Below are positions 41,484 to 52,809 of a DNA stretch of 64,000 nucleotides, one piece after another. The notes under the pieces were generated by a model. That model saw only the letters and a list, made by a program, of their open reading frames with translations. It made no database searches and had not been told where the DNA came from. The stretch covers positions 19,942,175 through 20,006,174 of the forward strand of contig OY987303.1 in NCBI GenBank assembly GCA_963920635.1. The letters are read 5' to 3'. A program made the position numbers and the translations under genes. Every line of letters begins with the position of its first letter. Within the stretch, counting starts at the first letter, position 1. This stretch comes from Pseudeuparius sepicola (Eukaryota; Arthropoda; Insecta; Coleoptera; Anthribidae).

Positions 41484-42673
41484 TACAGTGTGTCCCGTTT
41501 TTCATGTTAACACCCCTGAAAATCTAAGTAGGCTGAAGGAATTGAACGGGGCAATTTTTTTATAGATATGTCCCTGAAAGGTCATCATTTGCGAAGTATT
41601 GGTTTGGCATTGCCGCGAAAGCCTGGCCTACTGGGATTTTTTAAAAGGGTGCGTTTTTCGAAAAACCATATTAGGCATTTTTTTATTTAAAATCTGTCAC
41701 CACATCGTTAATCAGGACACACCGAAACCCCCATATACCAAATTTGAACAAAAAATATACAGGGAGTTCCATTCTGCAGGGTGTCAAAGTTGAGCAAAAT
41801 AGGAATTTTAAAGGCATCTGGCGAGTAAAGTGTGCTATGGAATTACCTCAAAACAGTTGAATGATCAATAGGACCACTCAAGGTGTTGGTGTGCAAAGGT
41901 CCAATACAAAATATACAGAGTGTTCTTATTCATGCTATCTCAAAATACTGAATTTTTGGAACTTTATACGGGACAAAAATCGAATATATCAAAACCGCTC
42001 CACACACTATAAATGAACTAAATCTAAAAAATACAGAAGCCTGCCAGTTAGTAAGTCCATATCAGTTAAGGTGGCTGGTGTGCCACAACAGGAAACGCAC
42101 AGAAAATGTATCATCTTAGACAGTGACTTTGTTGAAAAATTCCAATATTTTAAATTGTTTTTATTTGTTAGTTGGCATTTTGTAAAGAAATACATTACTT
42201 TTGTGTTTATCAATATTTTTTCAATGATTCCAGAGCACTCTTGATCCGTATAAGTTTCATAAAATTTCAGAATTCTTGCACAGCAACACTTTGAGTGGTC
42301 CTATTTGAGGTAATTCCATAGCACACTTGACTCGCCAGATGCCTTTAAAATTCCTATTTTGCTCAACTTTGACACCCTGCACAATGGAACTTCCTGTATA
42401 TTTTTTGTTAAAATTTGGTATATGGGGGTTTCGGTGTGTCCTGATTAACGCTGTTGTGTCAGATTGTAAATAAAAAAATGCCTAATATGGTTTTTCGAAA
42501 AACGCACCCCTTTAAAAAATCGCAGTAGGCCAGGCTTCCGCGGCAATGCCAAACCAATACTTCGCAAATGATGACCTTTCAGGGACATATCTATAAAAAA
42601 AATTGCCCCGTTCAATTCCTTCAGCCTACTTAGATTTTCAGGGGTGTTAACATGAAAAACGGGACACACTGTA
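41484..42673. mobile_element. Mariner-type inverted-repeat element, TA flanked
   Basis: CAGTGTGTCCCGTTTTTCAT at 41486 mirrors ATGAAAAACGGGACACACTG ending at 42671, with TA on both sides. Pairing is long (ACCCCTGAAAATCTAAGTAG; AAACCATATTAGGCATTTTT) to a centre near 42080. A plus-strand stretch at about 42060-42130 reads KVAGVPQQETHRKCI without a stop and might be a transposase remnant. A diverged relative of one arm is in the 44300-44680 intron sequence. Confidence 0.85.
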
Positions 42674-42677
42674 TATT

Positions 42678-42700
42678 CAGTACAGTACAGTACAGTACAA
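42678..42700. repeat. (CAGTA)n short tandem repeat
   Basis: Four to five units beside the mariner-type inverted repeat. Confidence 0.9.
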
Positions 42701-43022
42701 TACCTACTGTCTACATTTTACATAACATCTTATTCTATAATCTTATGAGAGTTGAAATCATGCGGCCGGCTCTTGGACTATTAGTATTATTATGAAATAA
42801 TAAAACAAAAACAACATGGAGTTACCTTAATTTGCAAATTTTCCGAGTATTTTCTAACGCTTATTTCATATTTCACGCGTGTCTTCACCTCCAGACCGCC
42901 GAAAAAAAAAATCAATAACAAACGCAAAATTTACGACCCGTGCACACCATCCAGGTCAGTGTCAGGCCTCCCTCGCATACTAAAACTCCTCGGGCCTGTC
43001 GCAGCGATTTGAACGCCTCAAC

Positions 43023-43060
43023 TATAAATATACAGAGGAAGCCGCCGATAAGCATCAGTC
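43023..43060 (+). promoter_or_regulatory. Core promoter: TATA box and initiator
   Basis: TATAAATA at 43023-43030 is followed 34 bp later by the arthropod initiator consensus TCAGTC (43055-43060, start at A43057). An untranslated leader of about 33 nt then leads to AAAAAAAATGAAG, a favourable insect start context. The spacing is a few bases longer than the most common TATA-to-start distance. It serves the cuticle-like gene that begins at 43090. Confidence 0.7.
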
Positions 43061-43089
43061 CCATACCGACCGTACAACAGTTAAAAAAA

Positions 43090-45901
43090 ATGAAGGTACG
43101 TACCTCAGACTGAAGTGATTCGGTGCGTCGATCTGTAAAAGTGACAATGCGTAAAAAGCATACGACGGTAGATGCCGATAAGTGGGATGTGTGTACGATT
43201 GTGGACGTAGGTGTATCTTTGTGTAGATCGAGAAACCCCACAAAAGTATCCAAATTGCGATACCCTGTACATTGTTGGTTAAGAAAAATTCAGTTAAACA
43301 ATCTTCTATTTTTTTGGGCGATGAAATCATTTTTTAAAACAAGGTTTTGACGCACTTCAAATACAGGGTGAGTCAGTTTCTTGTAGCAGGACTTTAAGAT
43401 TGGCTAGAAAATGACATTTAAGAACGAAAAATTTCTGTCAATATAGGTCAATTTTTTAATAGTCAGGAAGTTAAAATTTTCAAAAATATAGAATAATTTT
43501 TATACCTTCAAAGCAAATAGGAATATTGAAATGCATTTTGATATGAAATGTGTCCAGGTAGATAGTAACATTATGTGTTCGTTATTTATATTTCCATACA
43601 AACAGTGGCGTAGGCACAGAGTTTATAAATATTAATTCAACATAAAATATTGTACGGTCCTGCATAAAATTAAAACTAAATAGGTACATCATGAAATGTA
43701 AAATTTAATTTGGAAAAAAATATAGGTATATCTTCGCGAAGAAAAATTTTACATAAATTCAAATTATCTTTTTCCAAAAAATGTGGTTTAAACAAATGAA
43801 TATGCAATCGATCAAAATTAATTATTTTAGACCGAGCACTCACATCTCTCTAATTCTATTTGAAAAAGTACTAGGAATCAAAAGAAATGTAGGGGTAGTT
43901 TAAGACTTTAAAATTTAAAATGTAATTGTTTATCTAATGTTAAAGAGCTGTTAAAAAAACGACTAATCCTGCGAACATCCATAGAATATGTATTACTATT
44001 TTAATCGGATTTTTCAATCAATCAATATTGGTTTTCCAACACTTCATTTATTATTTTATTAGGTTTAAGAAACATTAAATGTCAAAGAAGCCGTTATGAA
44101 CCAGGCATTTAAACACGATTCTTTTTAAAAAGCCCCAGAAATTTGTCATACGTCACCGATGATGTTTGTACAGCCAAATTTTTCTGCGTTTTCATAGGAT
44201 GAAAATATGTACAATGACATAACAAGATAAGCTCACGCGTATATTTTTACGCTTCGGATGATAAAAACGTTAAATGTAGTTGCAATTCCATTTAAAGTCG
44301 GTTTTTCTGGGTTTTGGTACCAAAACATACTTTTTGATATGGTTTGTTGAGTATTTTTGGGCTATTATAGAAATGGCAGAAATTCCTGTTTTTTCATTAT
44401 CGCCTCTCATTATTCAACCATCAGCCGGCCCCATGCGCCCGCGACTCCTAGAAGAAGGATAAAAGGAGCAAGTAGGTCATACTTTTTTGAAATAAGGCCT
44501 TCTGTGAATAAAAGAAGACCCCAAATATCAAAAAACCATATTAGGCATTTTTTAAAGCACAGTATAGTGCCATTGATTGGCCATAGTTCAAAACCCTTTG
44601 TACCAAATTTTAATACTATTAGTTATAAGTTCACCAAATAAGCCCAAAGTTAGTGAGTTTTCCGGAGTACCCTGTATAAACCACAGGGTAAATTGAAACA
44701 TATCAATCAAATCAAGCGAGCCATGAATGCTATAAAAAACAAAAACGGTATCGTATACATGTTTAACAATTCAATTATTAGGTAACTTATTAACATTATT
44801 TAAAGAAAAAGAACGGGGTTTTACGTTAGGCGCCTACCTATAGGCATTCATATTTCAAGTGATTTCCATGGCTAACTTGATAACAACTGGATTAATGAAG
44901 TCTAATCGAGAAAGGCAATTTTTATGAAAGTTAATTTTTTCTCCATATTTTTCATATTAAACTGACGTATCCAGAAAGAGGTGGCCTTTCCATAAATGTA
45001 AAGAAAAGCTTGACAAACTTAGTTGCCACAGTAACAAAGTTGTTTACGTCAAGAAAAAATAAATATAGCTACTTTATTGCAAAAAATATTCCTAACAAAT
45101 TTTATTAAGACATTTGTTAATAACGATTATTTCAGGAAAAAAAGCATATTTCCATATATTTTTCTCGCCCTGTAATTCACGAGTCTCTTTCAACATTTCC
45201 AGGTGCTCCCCAAAATTTCCATTTTTTCCTAGTTTTTCTCTTTTGTAGTCCTTTTTATCTTTCCAGTACACTTCAGCAATCATCCTTCTCGTCGTCGCGA
45301 TGGTAGCCGCAGAGGCACCACCACTAAGACCGGTTCCTTCGCGCCAAACTGCATCTCCCTACCAACCAAGAGGTTGGAGGCCTTCAGGGCCTGGTTTCAG
45401 CCTCCCATTGAAGGAACCAGCCGCTTCTTATGCCCCTCCGGTACCTGCCGCTTCATACGGACCACCTCCACAAGAATATGGAATTACACCAGAAGCCACC
45501 ACTACCGAGATACCAACCACTACCGACGTCGAGGAGACTACCACCTTGGAACCACAGGTAAAGGGGTTTAGGACCAATTCCTATGAGAGTTTGGAGTTAA
45601 CTTGTTAACATTTCAGGTGCAAAAGATTAAATCTAGTCCAAAGAACGAGAAATTGAAGGAAGCAGAGAAAGTCCCCGCCCCTGCTGGGTTGCTAGTTGTT
45701 TTACCTCAAGGTCAAAACTTTTTCTATTCAGCATCGCCAGCGGCGCTACGAGTAGCGCCAACAGAGGCTCAAGTACAAACTTTGGCAAAAATTCGAGAAG
45801 CTAAGTTGGAGGTTCCTATTCAGGCTATCCCGTTAGGTTATGCTTCATCCACTTCTGTCTTTACGCCTTACAGTAGGTCTTTTGTACAGATCTATCAGTA
45901 G
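43090..45901 (+). CDS. Secreted Pro/Tyr/Thr-rich cuticle-like protein, three exons
   Basis: Exons 43090-43095, 45267-45557 and 45617-45901 join in phase 0 to a 193-residue protein. Exon 1 is only ATGAAG followed by donor GTACGT; exon 2 follows acceptor ATCTTTCCAG and continues YTSAIILLVVAMVAAEAPP, so the joined N-terminus is a standard signal peptide cleaved near residues 17-19. Arthropod cuticular protein genes very often interrupt the signal peptide with a first intron in this way. The mature chain has Pro/Tyr repeats (AASYAPP, AASYGPPPQEYG), a Thr-rich stretch (TTTEIPTTTDVEETTTLEP) and a C-terminal block of 94 residues (PAPAGLLVVLPQGQNFFYS, VQTLAKIREAKLEVPIQ) ending at TAG. No chitin-binding Rebers-Riddiford motif is seen. 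The C-terminal block looks like an insect-specific family (DUF4794-type is my guess). Role as an extracellular structural protein is inferred. No AATAAA was found just downstream. Confidence 0.8.
43096..45266 (+). other. First intron of the cuticle-like gene
   Basis: The 2.17-kb intron is AT-rich. It contains an ATACAGGGTGAGTCAG transposon-type end at 43362, CAGTGGCGTAGGC at 43604, and sequence at 44300-44680 distantly related to one arm of the 41486-42671 element (AAAACCATATTAGGCATTTT; ...ACCCTGTAT). No further exon is evident. Confidence 0.7.
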
Positions 45902-47223
45902 TAACGTGTTATTTTTGTTTTATGTTGTAAAGTGTTTTCAATACATAATATGCTTGATGTTTTCACAACTTAATTGTTTTACTACCAAACCAACTTATCA
46001 TAGTAATCATCGAAAGTAAGAGTAATCGACCGAATGTTTAAAAAAACCAACACGTTGGCTTTACATCTATTGAATACTAATGACCGGCAGTTGTAGCCCA
46101 TCTCGTGGGGGTCAAGGCTCGCTGAATAGCTGCTCTGGGGAGCACTTTGGCTTGTTGGTACAGCGGTTGGGGCCCCTTTAATGCCAATTTTACACTGGGG
46201 GAAGGTTCAGAGGTAGAGGATAATTGAAACCTAATAGGGCAGTGCTATTGGACCTAATCGGGTTGATGGAGGTGAACGGTGAATATTATTTGTGAGCAAG
46301 TAAGAGATAACGTGGTTGCACGAATTGGTCTTTAAATTGAAAATAAGGTGGAATCTTTTATATCTCCTTAGGTACTATTTGCAAAAATATAGCGACAATA
46401 TTTGCTGTAATGTTAATTGAAGTTTTGAAACATACAATCGTGGCTAGTATTATGAGCCTGTTTTATTCAACATATACCACCTTGTCTACAAACTTCAAGT
46501 AACTAGGTTACTGCATGCGAACTCTATGTGTAGACTGCAACATCAACATTTCGAAACGCCACCTCTCGAATAATTTAATAATTCCCCTGTCAAAATAAAA
46601 TAATTTTCGTGGGAAAACGGGGCTAAAGGCCAGAGGGTATTATTTCTGAATTAATGAGGAAATAGCAGACTGAAAGTGAATGCCGGGAAGGCCAGACATA
46701 TTAAATTTGAGGAATTTCGCGGGTCTGGTATCGAAGGGCAAACCCTCCGGCTCGGCTAAGCTAAGGGCCAAGTAAATACATTCCGCAGATGCCTCGGCTG
46801 GTTGCGCTCTAGAGAATGTGTCGGGACTCAAAACGGACCTTTATATATACAATATGAAGAATGTAGTTTCTTCGATTTGGACGAAAAATCTCTGTTTAGT
46901 GATCAGCAAAGATGATCTTTTTTGACTATTATAACTAAAAACTATTTGAACTCTTTGTGATGGCAGTTTCTCTGGGCAGTATCTGACTGATTCTGAGACA
47001 TTTCCAAATTCTTCTCCTTAGATGTTCAAGAAATAAGTTTTTCTACTGCTGTAAACAAATGATATCATTGTATGTTCGTTTTTAGTTGGTATTAGATACA
47101 TTTCCCACATTGTATATGTTTTTTTTTGCAACCGGTGCGGAAATGTCATTGTGTACGGGTTCGTTTCACAAATTTGAGTTAAGTAGGTACTAGGAGGCCA
47201 TGAAAGATAAACGCGACTATTAT
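45902..47223. other. Downstream noncoding, two unique less AT-rich blocks
   Basis: The 3' untranslated region of the cuticle-like gene begins here. Blocks 46080-46330 and 46660-46830 are single copy in the window and richer in G+C; no coding signature is seen. They are candidates for conserved noncoding DNA. Confidence 0.4.
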
Positions 47224-48405
47224 ACACGGACGCAAGGCCTACTATAAAGACAGGCCCTGGCGCACAAAAATCACGTGACCATCTTAGTCAGACGTTACAT
47301 GTCATTTGTCACATAACTGAAAGCGGCAGCTTGGGTTTTGAGAAGTTTTCAACGTTTAAAGTGTTTTTAAACGTCTTAGTTTATATTTTAGAAACAAGTT
47401 TGTGTCTAGTGCGCGTGTGTCCTGGCGGAGGGGAACCGTCCAGGTGTTATTATGGCCTCTGGGTGTCTGGGTGGGAGTCGTGCCGTCCAAGAGTATATTG
47501 GTGCCGCTCGCACCGACGCGACGCGACGCGTGAGCGCTGTAAAGGGAATTCTCCCCCGAACCACAGAATAGGGAACCCGGAATGGACTATTATGGACATG
47601 GGACAGTATTGGACAGTGGAGCGTGGAGCCTGAGACACAGAGGGGTGAACTGTTTACGGGAGATCCGCGAGTTCAGACGGTCCGGGTGGCTGGAAGCCGT
47701 TCCCGTTGACCACGTTCGGGTTTGTGTATTTATTGTATTCACCATTCACCTTGTGCGAAATAAATCAGTGTTGTAACGTACTCTAGGATTTTCGTTGTCG
47801 ACCCACGCCCTGGTATGGTTTTTATTCGGTCTTTCACGCTGCCGATCAACTGAGACCTCGTCAATATAATACAGTATACCTACTGAGGTTAGTGAAAGTG
47901 TCGCCATAACAAACATTTGTTTTGCCTCGGGATGAAAATTTCCGCCAAAAATGGATTCGTCAAATCCCAACTGAGACTTAATTTCTAAAAAACCCTTATG
48001 TATGTGCGGCTAACACATTTTCAAGAAAGTGAAACAATAATTAAAGTGGACAAATGTGTTGTGGGAGGAAAATACCTATAGAGAATATCACCTAAGCTAA
48101 AGGAAGGTGATGTCCCAACAATTTTTGAGAATGTGCCAAAATATTGTGAGTGCAGTGCCGTTTCACTCTCAGCCTAAAACAGCTGAGGCAGGTTGAAAAT
48201 TTTGAAAAAACAATTAGAGAAAGCTTGGATGCACAAAACCAATAATGTAATAGATGAAAGAAAACTTGCCAAATTGTTACGAATTTTGTTTTTCCTACTT
48301 ATCTCCAAAAATGCCTTTCATTATATAGAACTAAGTTGGTCACGTGACTACGCGATTATGCGTTAGCGCCGTGGCCTGTCTTTATCGTTGGCCTCGACAC
48401 GGACG
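47224..48405 (+). mobile_element. TIR element with 9-bp target duplication, copy 2
   Basis: This 1164-bp element (47233-48396) is a close copy of 16562-17732 in the same orientation, from CAAGGCCTACTATAAAGACA to GTCTTTATCGTTGGCCTCG. It is flanked by the perfect 9-mer ACACGGACG at 47224-47232 and 48397-48405. The interior keeps the same blocks as copy 1 (GTCTAGTGCGCGTGTGTCCT; GGCTGGAAGCCGTTCCCGTT; GTCGATCAACTG-like text), with an insertion-like difference near 47460-47600. No transposase frame. Confidence 0.92.
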
Positions 48406-48774
48406 CTGATGAATGACAGTTCAGCGCTATTAATTTATGTATGTTTAAATACATTTTTCAAAGTGGTTTTCTTCGTGAAAAATCAATTAGGTACCTAATT
48501 ACTAGTAACTTATAAAAAAAAATTGAAAGTTCCAACATCAATAAAATAGAATTGACACTATCGCCTATTTTGGAAGCTGCAAATGTGATGGCAGAAAATT
48601 TAATTCCAGAAAATTTTCCAAAGATTTTTTTATAACTGCAAGTACTAACATATCATTTTAATTTGTAAATAAGTGAATAAGTGTAGGTAAGCAATATTTT
48701 GTAATAACTACTTGTTCTATGTTCAAAATAATCAAAGTATAAAAAACTACATAATTTGAACTCAAACAAATACC
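48406..48774. other. Noncoding gap
   Basis: AT-rich, nothing recognised. Confidence 0.4.
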
Positions 48775-49256
48775 TACAGTGACTGGCAGAAAGTTGGACA
48801 CAAAAATTTAATACTTTTAAACTCTGATTTCGATTAATTTAAATTTCTAGCTCCTAATCGAACAAAATTAAAGTTTAGTAGCAAATTCATGTGTTATCCG
48901 ATGATAACTTGCGCTTGCGCTATTTTGTTTTTTTTTTGTAATACACAGGGTGGTCGAAAAAAATACAAAGAAGTTAAATTTCTTTTTTTTTTGGACTTTA
49001 AATCTGACATCCACCTTGGATTCCAAACAACTTTTGTAAGTAACTTTTTACCGTATTTAAAAAATAAGGGTAATTTACTCTTGAGTTATTTTGACATTTT
49101 TGAATCTACCTCGTATCCAAAAAGAGATATTTAAATTTTGATATGTGAGTTTTGAGTTTGAAATGATGCACCAACTTTTATCAAGAATAAAACTTTCTGA
49201 GAAATTAATAATAAAAAAGTTTTCCATTTGTTTCCAACTTTCTGCCGGTCACTGTA
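48775..49256 (+). mobile_element. Mariner-type MITE, copy C, intact
   Basis: A 478-bp element (48777-49254) begins CAGTGACTGGCAGAAAGTTG and ends, in reverse, CAGTGACCGGCAGAAAGTTG, with the TA dinucleotide duplicated on both sides. It carries no transposase. It is the reference for the eroded copies at 2375 and 29339. Confidence 0.92.
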
Positions 49257-49520
49257 CATATAATAAAAACTGTCATACTCACGAGAAATGAATGCCATTC
49301 CGTTCTAATAATAAATATTACCAAAGATCGAAATACGTTCGTTTTACGTTGTAAAGATTAGTTATGTATTCACTTATTTACTATAGGTAATGTCACAGTT
49401 GGCAAAATTAATTAGTGGAACAAATGCCATTTTATTTCAAAGAAGAAATCATATACCTATGTAGGTACTCCAAAAAGGGAAAAGGCAACCGCGAACTACA
49501 TACTGGAACTGGAATAATTA
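49257..49520. other. Noncoding gap
   Basis: AT-rich, nothing recognised. Confidence 0.4.
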
Positions 49521-49700
49521 TAGCGTTAACTGACATTATTAATATAAATACTTCTCACGGCTATAGCTTCTTTGGCCTGGAAAACAGATAGCGCTGATGG
49601 CCAACAATGTATTTTGCATCGTATTGTGTCTCCGGAAAACACATGATGAACCAAAAAAGTGCCAGACGTGACAGCCGTGAGCAAAAAATCAGTCAACAAT
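49521..49700 (+). mobile_element. CTCACGGCT MITE, copy 1
   Basis: GCGTTAACTGA (49523) then CTCACGGCTATAGC mirror GTGACAGCCGTGAG then TCAGTCAAC near 49695. The whole segment matches 54890-55070 in reverse orientation (GGAAAACAGAT...GCTGATGGC...AACAATGTATT). Confidence 0.75.
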
Positions 49701-50169
49701 AATTATAGACAATTTTTCACATTTCCAAGGTCAAATGATGAATTTTATTCAAAAAATGAAATTATTCGACTACTATTATATTTCCAACAGTTAAACATAT
49801 TCAAACGAAATTGGGTGCACAGTATGCATTGTTCAAGTTCCCCAGTTCCCCAGATCGCCAGTATAGGAGCTATAGCTTTACTCGTTAGTCTGTGCTCAGA
49901 GGTAAAGCAAAAACCATGTGGGATACTGAGTTGTTATAAGGGACTAAAATATTGTATTTTATTTGTATTGTATTGGTTAGTAGTTAGTATTTCTAGGATA
50001 AAATTATATGTTGCACTGCGTTTAATAAACAAAATTATAAATACTGAATCGTGTTTTACTAATCAGAATTATTTAATCAGTCTACACATAGAGGTCAGCT
50101 ATCAGGTAAACCAAAAATATTGTCACCAAAAATTTTACATAATATTTTTTATTTGGGAAGCGATTCGCA
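49701..50169. other. Repeat-derived noncoding stretch
   Basis: GAGGTAAAGCAAAAACCATG (49899) recurs, slightly changed, at 54848, so this is part of a larger repeated region. A 192-codon plus-strand frame (49659-50237) overlaps the MITE at one end and the 50170 repeat at the other and has no domain signature; I treat it as chance. Confidence 0.5.
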
Positions 50170-50720
50170 TGCACCATGCACCTCCCCTCAGAGAAATAAT
50201 CAAGGGAGAAAAAGCATCAAAATGCACACGTTTGTAGTTAACCAACCTATAACGGAAATTTACCTACCAAAGTAAACAAACATTACTCCCGTGTGTACAA
50301 CGTTTACCTGTGATAGGTTATGTTCTGAGAAATATTAATTTTGCCTCACACCACACACTGTTTGTATACATTGTATACAAAGTGAATCACTATATCCTAA
50401 ATACTAATAAATAGTTATGTTGTAACACAAATAAGGCAGAGAGATTGAATGGGGCGGCAGCCTGCGACGTTGCCATGTTGGCCTTCTGAAGTGTCTGTCG
50501 ACGATTTTATTAAAGTGACAATTAACATAGGTACTATAATTACAGGGCAATTTAGTTTTAGTTTAAAATTGTCACATACAAGATTATGGCAGGTATGTCT
50601 TCATTTAATCCCGTTATTAAACGCATCCATTTTGAAATAAAATGCTGTAAACAATGAAGTACGTGGCATAATCACTCAAAAAGATGTGGGCTCTGTTTAC
50701 TTTTGTTCTTACTCTCCCTA
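50170..50720 (-). repeat. Dispersed repeat shared with 14680-15310
   Basis: Reverse-orientation relative of the repeat in the last Pax6 intron, with matching blocks AAACAAACATTAC near 50276, CCATGTTGGCC near 50473 and GTAAACAATGAAGTACGTGG near 50647. Confidence 0.65.
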
Positions 50721-51368
50721 TCCATGGTTATTTTTCTGCGACCTACCCAAATACCCAAAGCCCGAATATTTACAAATCCCCAATTTAGCTATAATAGCAG
50801 TAGGTACTAGCTGCCTTTTATTATGACGAGTTGTTAAGTTTTCATGAGGTAACCACAATATCTGTCGACGTATCGATTTTGGTTAATACTTGTCAACAAC
50901 ATAAATGCACGTAGCAATCAAAAATCACTCCAGGAAATGTCTCAAGCAGCATCGAAAACATTCCAAAACCTCCGTCTAAACATCATCTGCCTATCGATCC
51001 CCACTTCCCAGTCTCTGCCAAGCGGAACAGCAACATCGGGCACACGCGTGCGACGCGGGATGGGGGGGGGGGGAGCCCCGCGCTCCTTTTGTCCCGGGGA
51101 CGGGGAACCGTTTGGGCGGAAGTAATGCCTTTTTGGCGTCGCCGGATGGCGCGGGAAATATTAGTTCGAGGTAGGTATCGCGAGCGGTATAATCAGCTTG
51201 ATGGATCTCGAGGTATGGCGCGCCAGCTCCGTATCGATGAGGTTGCGGAATATTCGCGAATGGGGTGGTGTTGTTGGTGTAAAGGGACATTTCGTGTAGG
51301 TATATGCCACGAAATGTTCGCGTGAATAATGTTTGGAAGAACAACATTTCTATCATATTTTTTTCATA
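50721..51368. other. Noncoding with a CpG-rich block
   Basis: Block 50990-51290 is rich in G+C with a G12-type run near 51063. Frames on both strands cross it, one of them into the adjacent hAT element, and none has a family signature. Confidence 0.4.
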
Positions 51369-52129
51369 CTTTTTTGCATAGGCGCCGACTCCGGGGGTGC
51401 TCCGGGGCTCGAGCACCCGGCCAAAAGTTTGGCCAGTTGTTGGAAGCTCAAGGAAAGGTGACAAAGTGACAATCATATATAAGGTCAACAATGAGTCAGA
51501 AAATGCTGAATGATATTATGCTTTTAAATATTTATAAACAATTAGCAGACATCATAAGCCTGGATGAGTTATGTGATAAGTTTATAAAAAAAAACGTCCA
51601 TATAAGACTAAGCACTTTTGCGTTATTTACGCAAAGTTAGGTAATTAAACTCTATTCAAACTAAACGCAAGTGAAATATAAACACAAGTTGTTGCATGGC
51701 TAGAGCGTGATACGCACGTGATCGGCTTGCTATATTGGCTAGCCGGCAATAAAATCTGATCCGGCTGGCGAGTGCAGCGAGTCGGTGTTTCTTACAGAGA
51801 TGTATTGATTGCAAGTGGAACTTTATTTTTTACGATATAATTCTTTCGCTGTTTATTAATTGTTGGAGCTACGATTTGTGTTAATAGTAGAAATTTGCAG
51901 GTAAGTGAATGACTAGGTGTGCCATAAAAGTTTGTTTTTAAAGTTCTTAATACTGGGGCATATTATTTTAATATTTTATATTATACAATTCATAGATATC
52001 GTCCTTAATGAGGCCCTGCCTCGTATTATCCCTCAGAATTGTTCACGTGCCTCCATCGTGTAAATGTTTACGCGCCACGTGCATTTAGTTTGAATAGAGT
52101 GTAGTCGTTTTTTTTTTGTTTTTGTTTAA

Positions 52130-52275
52130 AGACCGCATCTTAAAATTCAGCGGACTCTCATCCGGATGAATCAGCTGGTATCTCCCTCTCATTTGTTTCC
52201 CTTTGGACGAAGTAAGAGACAGATATAGGTACAGCTGATTCATCGGGATGAGAGTCCGCTGAATTTTAAAACGAG
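52130..52275. repeat. Hairpin inside the hAT element
   Basis: AAAATTCAGCGGACTCTCAT at 52142 mirrors ATGAGAGTCCGCTGAATTTT near 52250-52269, with about 80 bp between. Confidence 0.85.
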
Positions 52276-52339
52276 GCCTTTCTTATAAGAAATACCTTCT
52301 TATAGAAATACCTATATTATTATCTCTACCTCGGTAAAC

Positions 52340-52660
52340 GTCAAATCTCATAGGTATATCACATACCAAATTTCATAATTTTATCTTTGTTCGTTCTGGA
52401 AATATTCAGAAAAAAACGTTTGCCAAAGTGTCCATTTCAGGGGCTATAGCCCCCTTAGGGGACTTTTTTGAGGCCATGTTTACAGGAACTTTTATCATTT
52501 TTTTGTAATTGTCAAATCTCATACGTATGTACATCACATACCAAATTTCAGAATTTTATCTTTATTCGTTCTGGAAATATTTATAGAAACACGTTTGTGA
52601 AACTGCCCCTTTTGGGGGCTATAGCCCCATTAGGAAGCATTTTTGAGGCCATGTTTTTTA
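52340..52660 (+). repeat. Tandem duplication inside the hAT element, 171-bp period
   Basis: GTCAAATCTCATAGGTATAT at 52340 recurs as GTCAAATCTCATACGTATGT at 52511. Both units contain TTCTGGAAATATT, a GGGGCTATAGCCCC hairpin and TTTTTGAGGCCATG. Confidence 0.85.
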
Positions 52661-52809
52661 GGTCGTAGAACACGCTGGTAAATTATGGCAGGCCAATTTC
52701 GAGACACCCTGTATATTTATAATAAAAAAAAATTGAATATAATTTTGGGGTGGTTGTATACATTGGGCACCCAGCCAAATTTTGAGAAGTCGGCGCCCAT
52801 GCTTCTTTG

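Larger units (their letters stand above)
40612..42780. repeat. Long inverted repeat split by a nested insertion
   Basis: The outer arms pair as GAGAGCCGGCCGCATGATAT (40619) against ATCATGCGGCCGGCTCTT (about 42758-42775) and AAAATGTAGACAGTA against TACTGTCTACATTTT. The inner arms pair as TATTTCTTTACTTGAAGCGA (40669) against TCGCTTCAAGTAAAGAAATA (about 41399-41418). The right arm is therefore interrupted at about 41418-42690 by a block that includes the mariner-type inverted repeat at 41486-42671. Confidence 0.75.
51369..52809. mobile_element. hAT-type nonautonomous element, 1.4 kb
   Basis: The element (51377-52801) begins CATAGGCGCCGACTCCGGG and ends, in reverse, CATGGGCGCCGACTTCTC. It is flanked by CTTTTTTG (51369-51376) and CTTCTTTG (52802-52809), an 8-bp duplication with one mismatch. 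Inside are a hairpin at 52130-52275 (AAAATTCAGCGGACTCTCAT against its complement) and a 171-bp tandem duplication at 52340-52660. No transposase was found. Confidence 0.8.

Noticed and set aside
42912..43253. Minus-strand frame with a hydrophobic segment (MGLMLIGGFLCIFIV) over the promoter
   Set aside because: It lies antisense to the TATA box, leader and first exon of the cuticle-like gene, which explain the GC-richer sequence; no minus-strand gene structure was found.
49659..50237. Longest open frame in the window (192 codons, plus strand)
   Set aside because: It starts inside a MITE and ends inside another repeat, has no domain or splice context, and its composition is that of translated AT-rich DNA.
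50991..51491. 166-codon minus-strand frame
   Set aside because: It runs across the terminus and target duplication of the hAT element at 51369-52809 and through a G-run, so it is a composition artefact.
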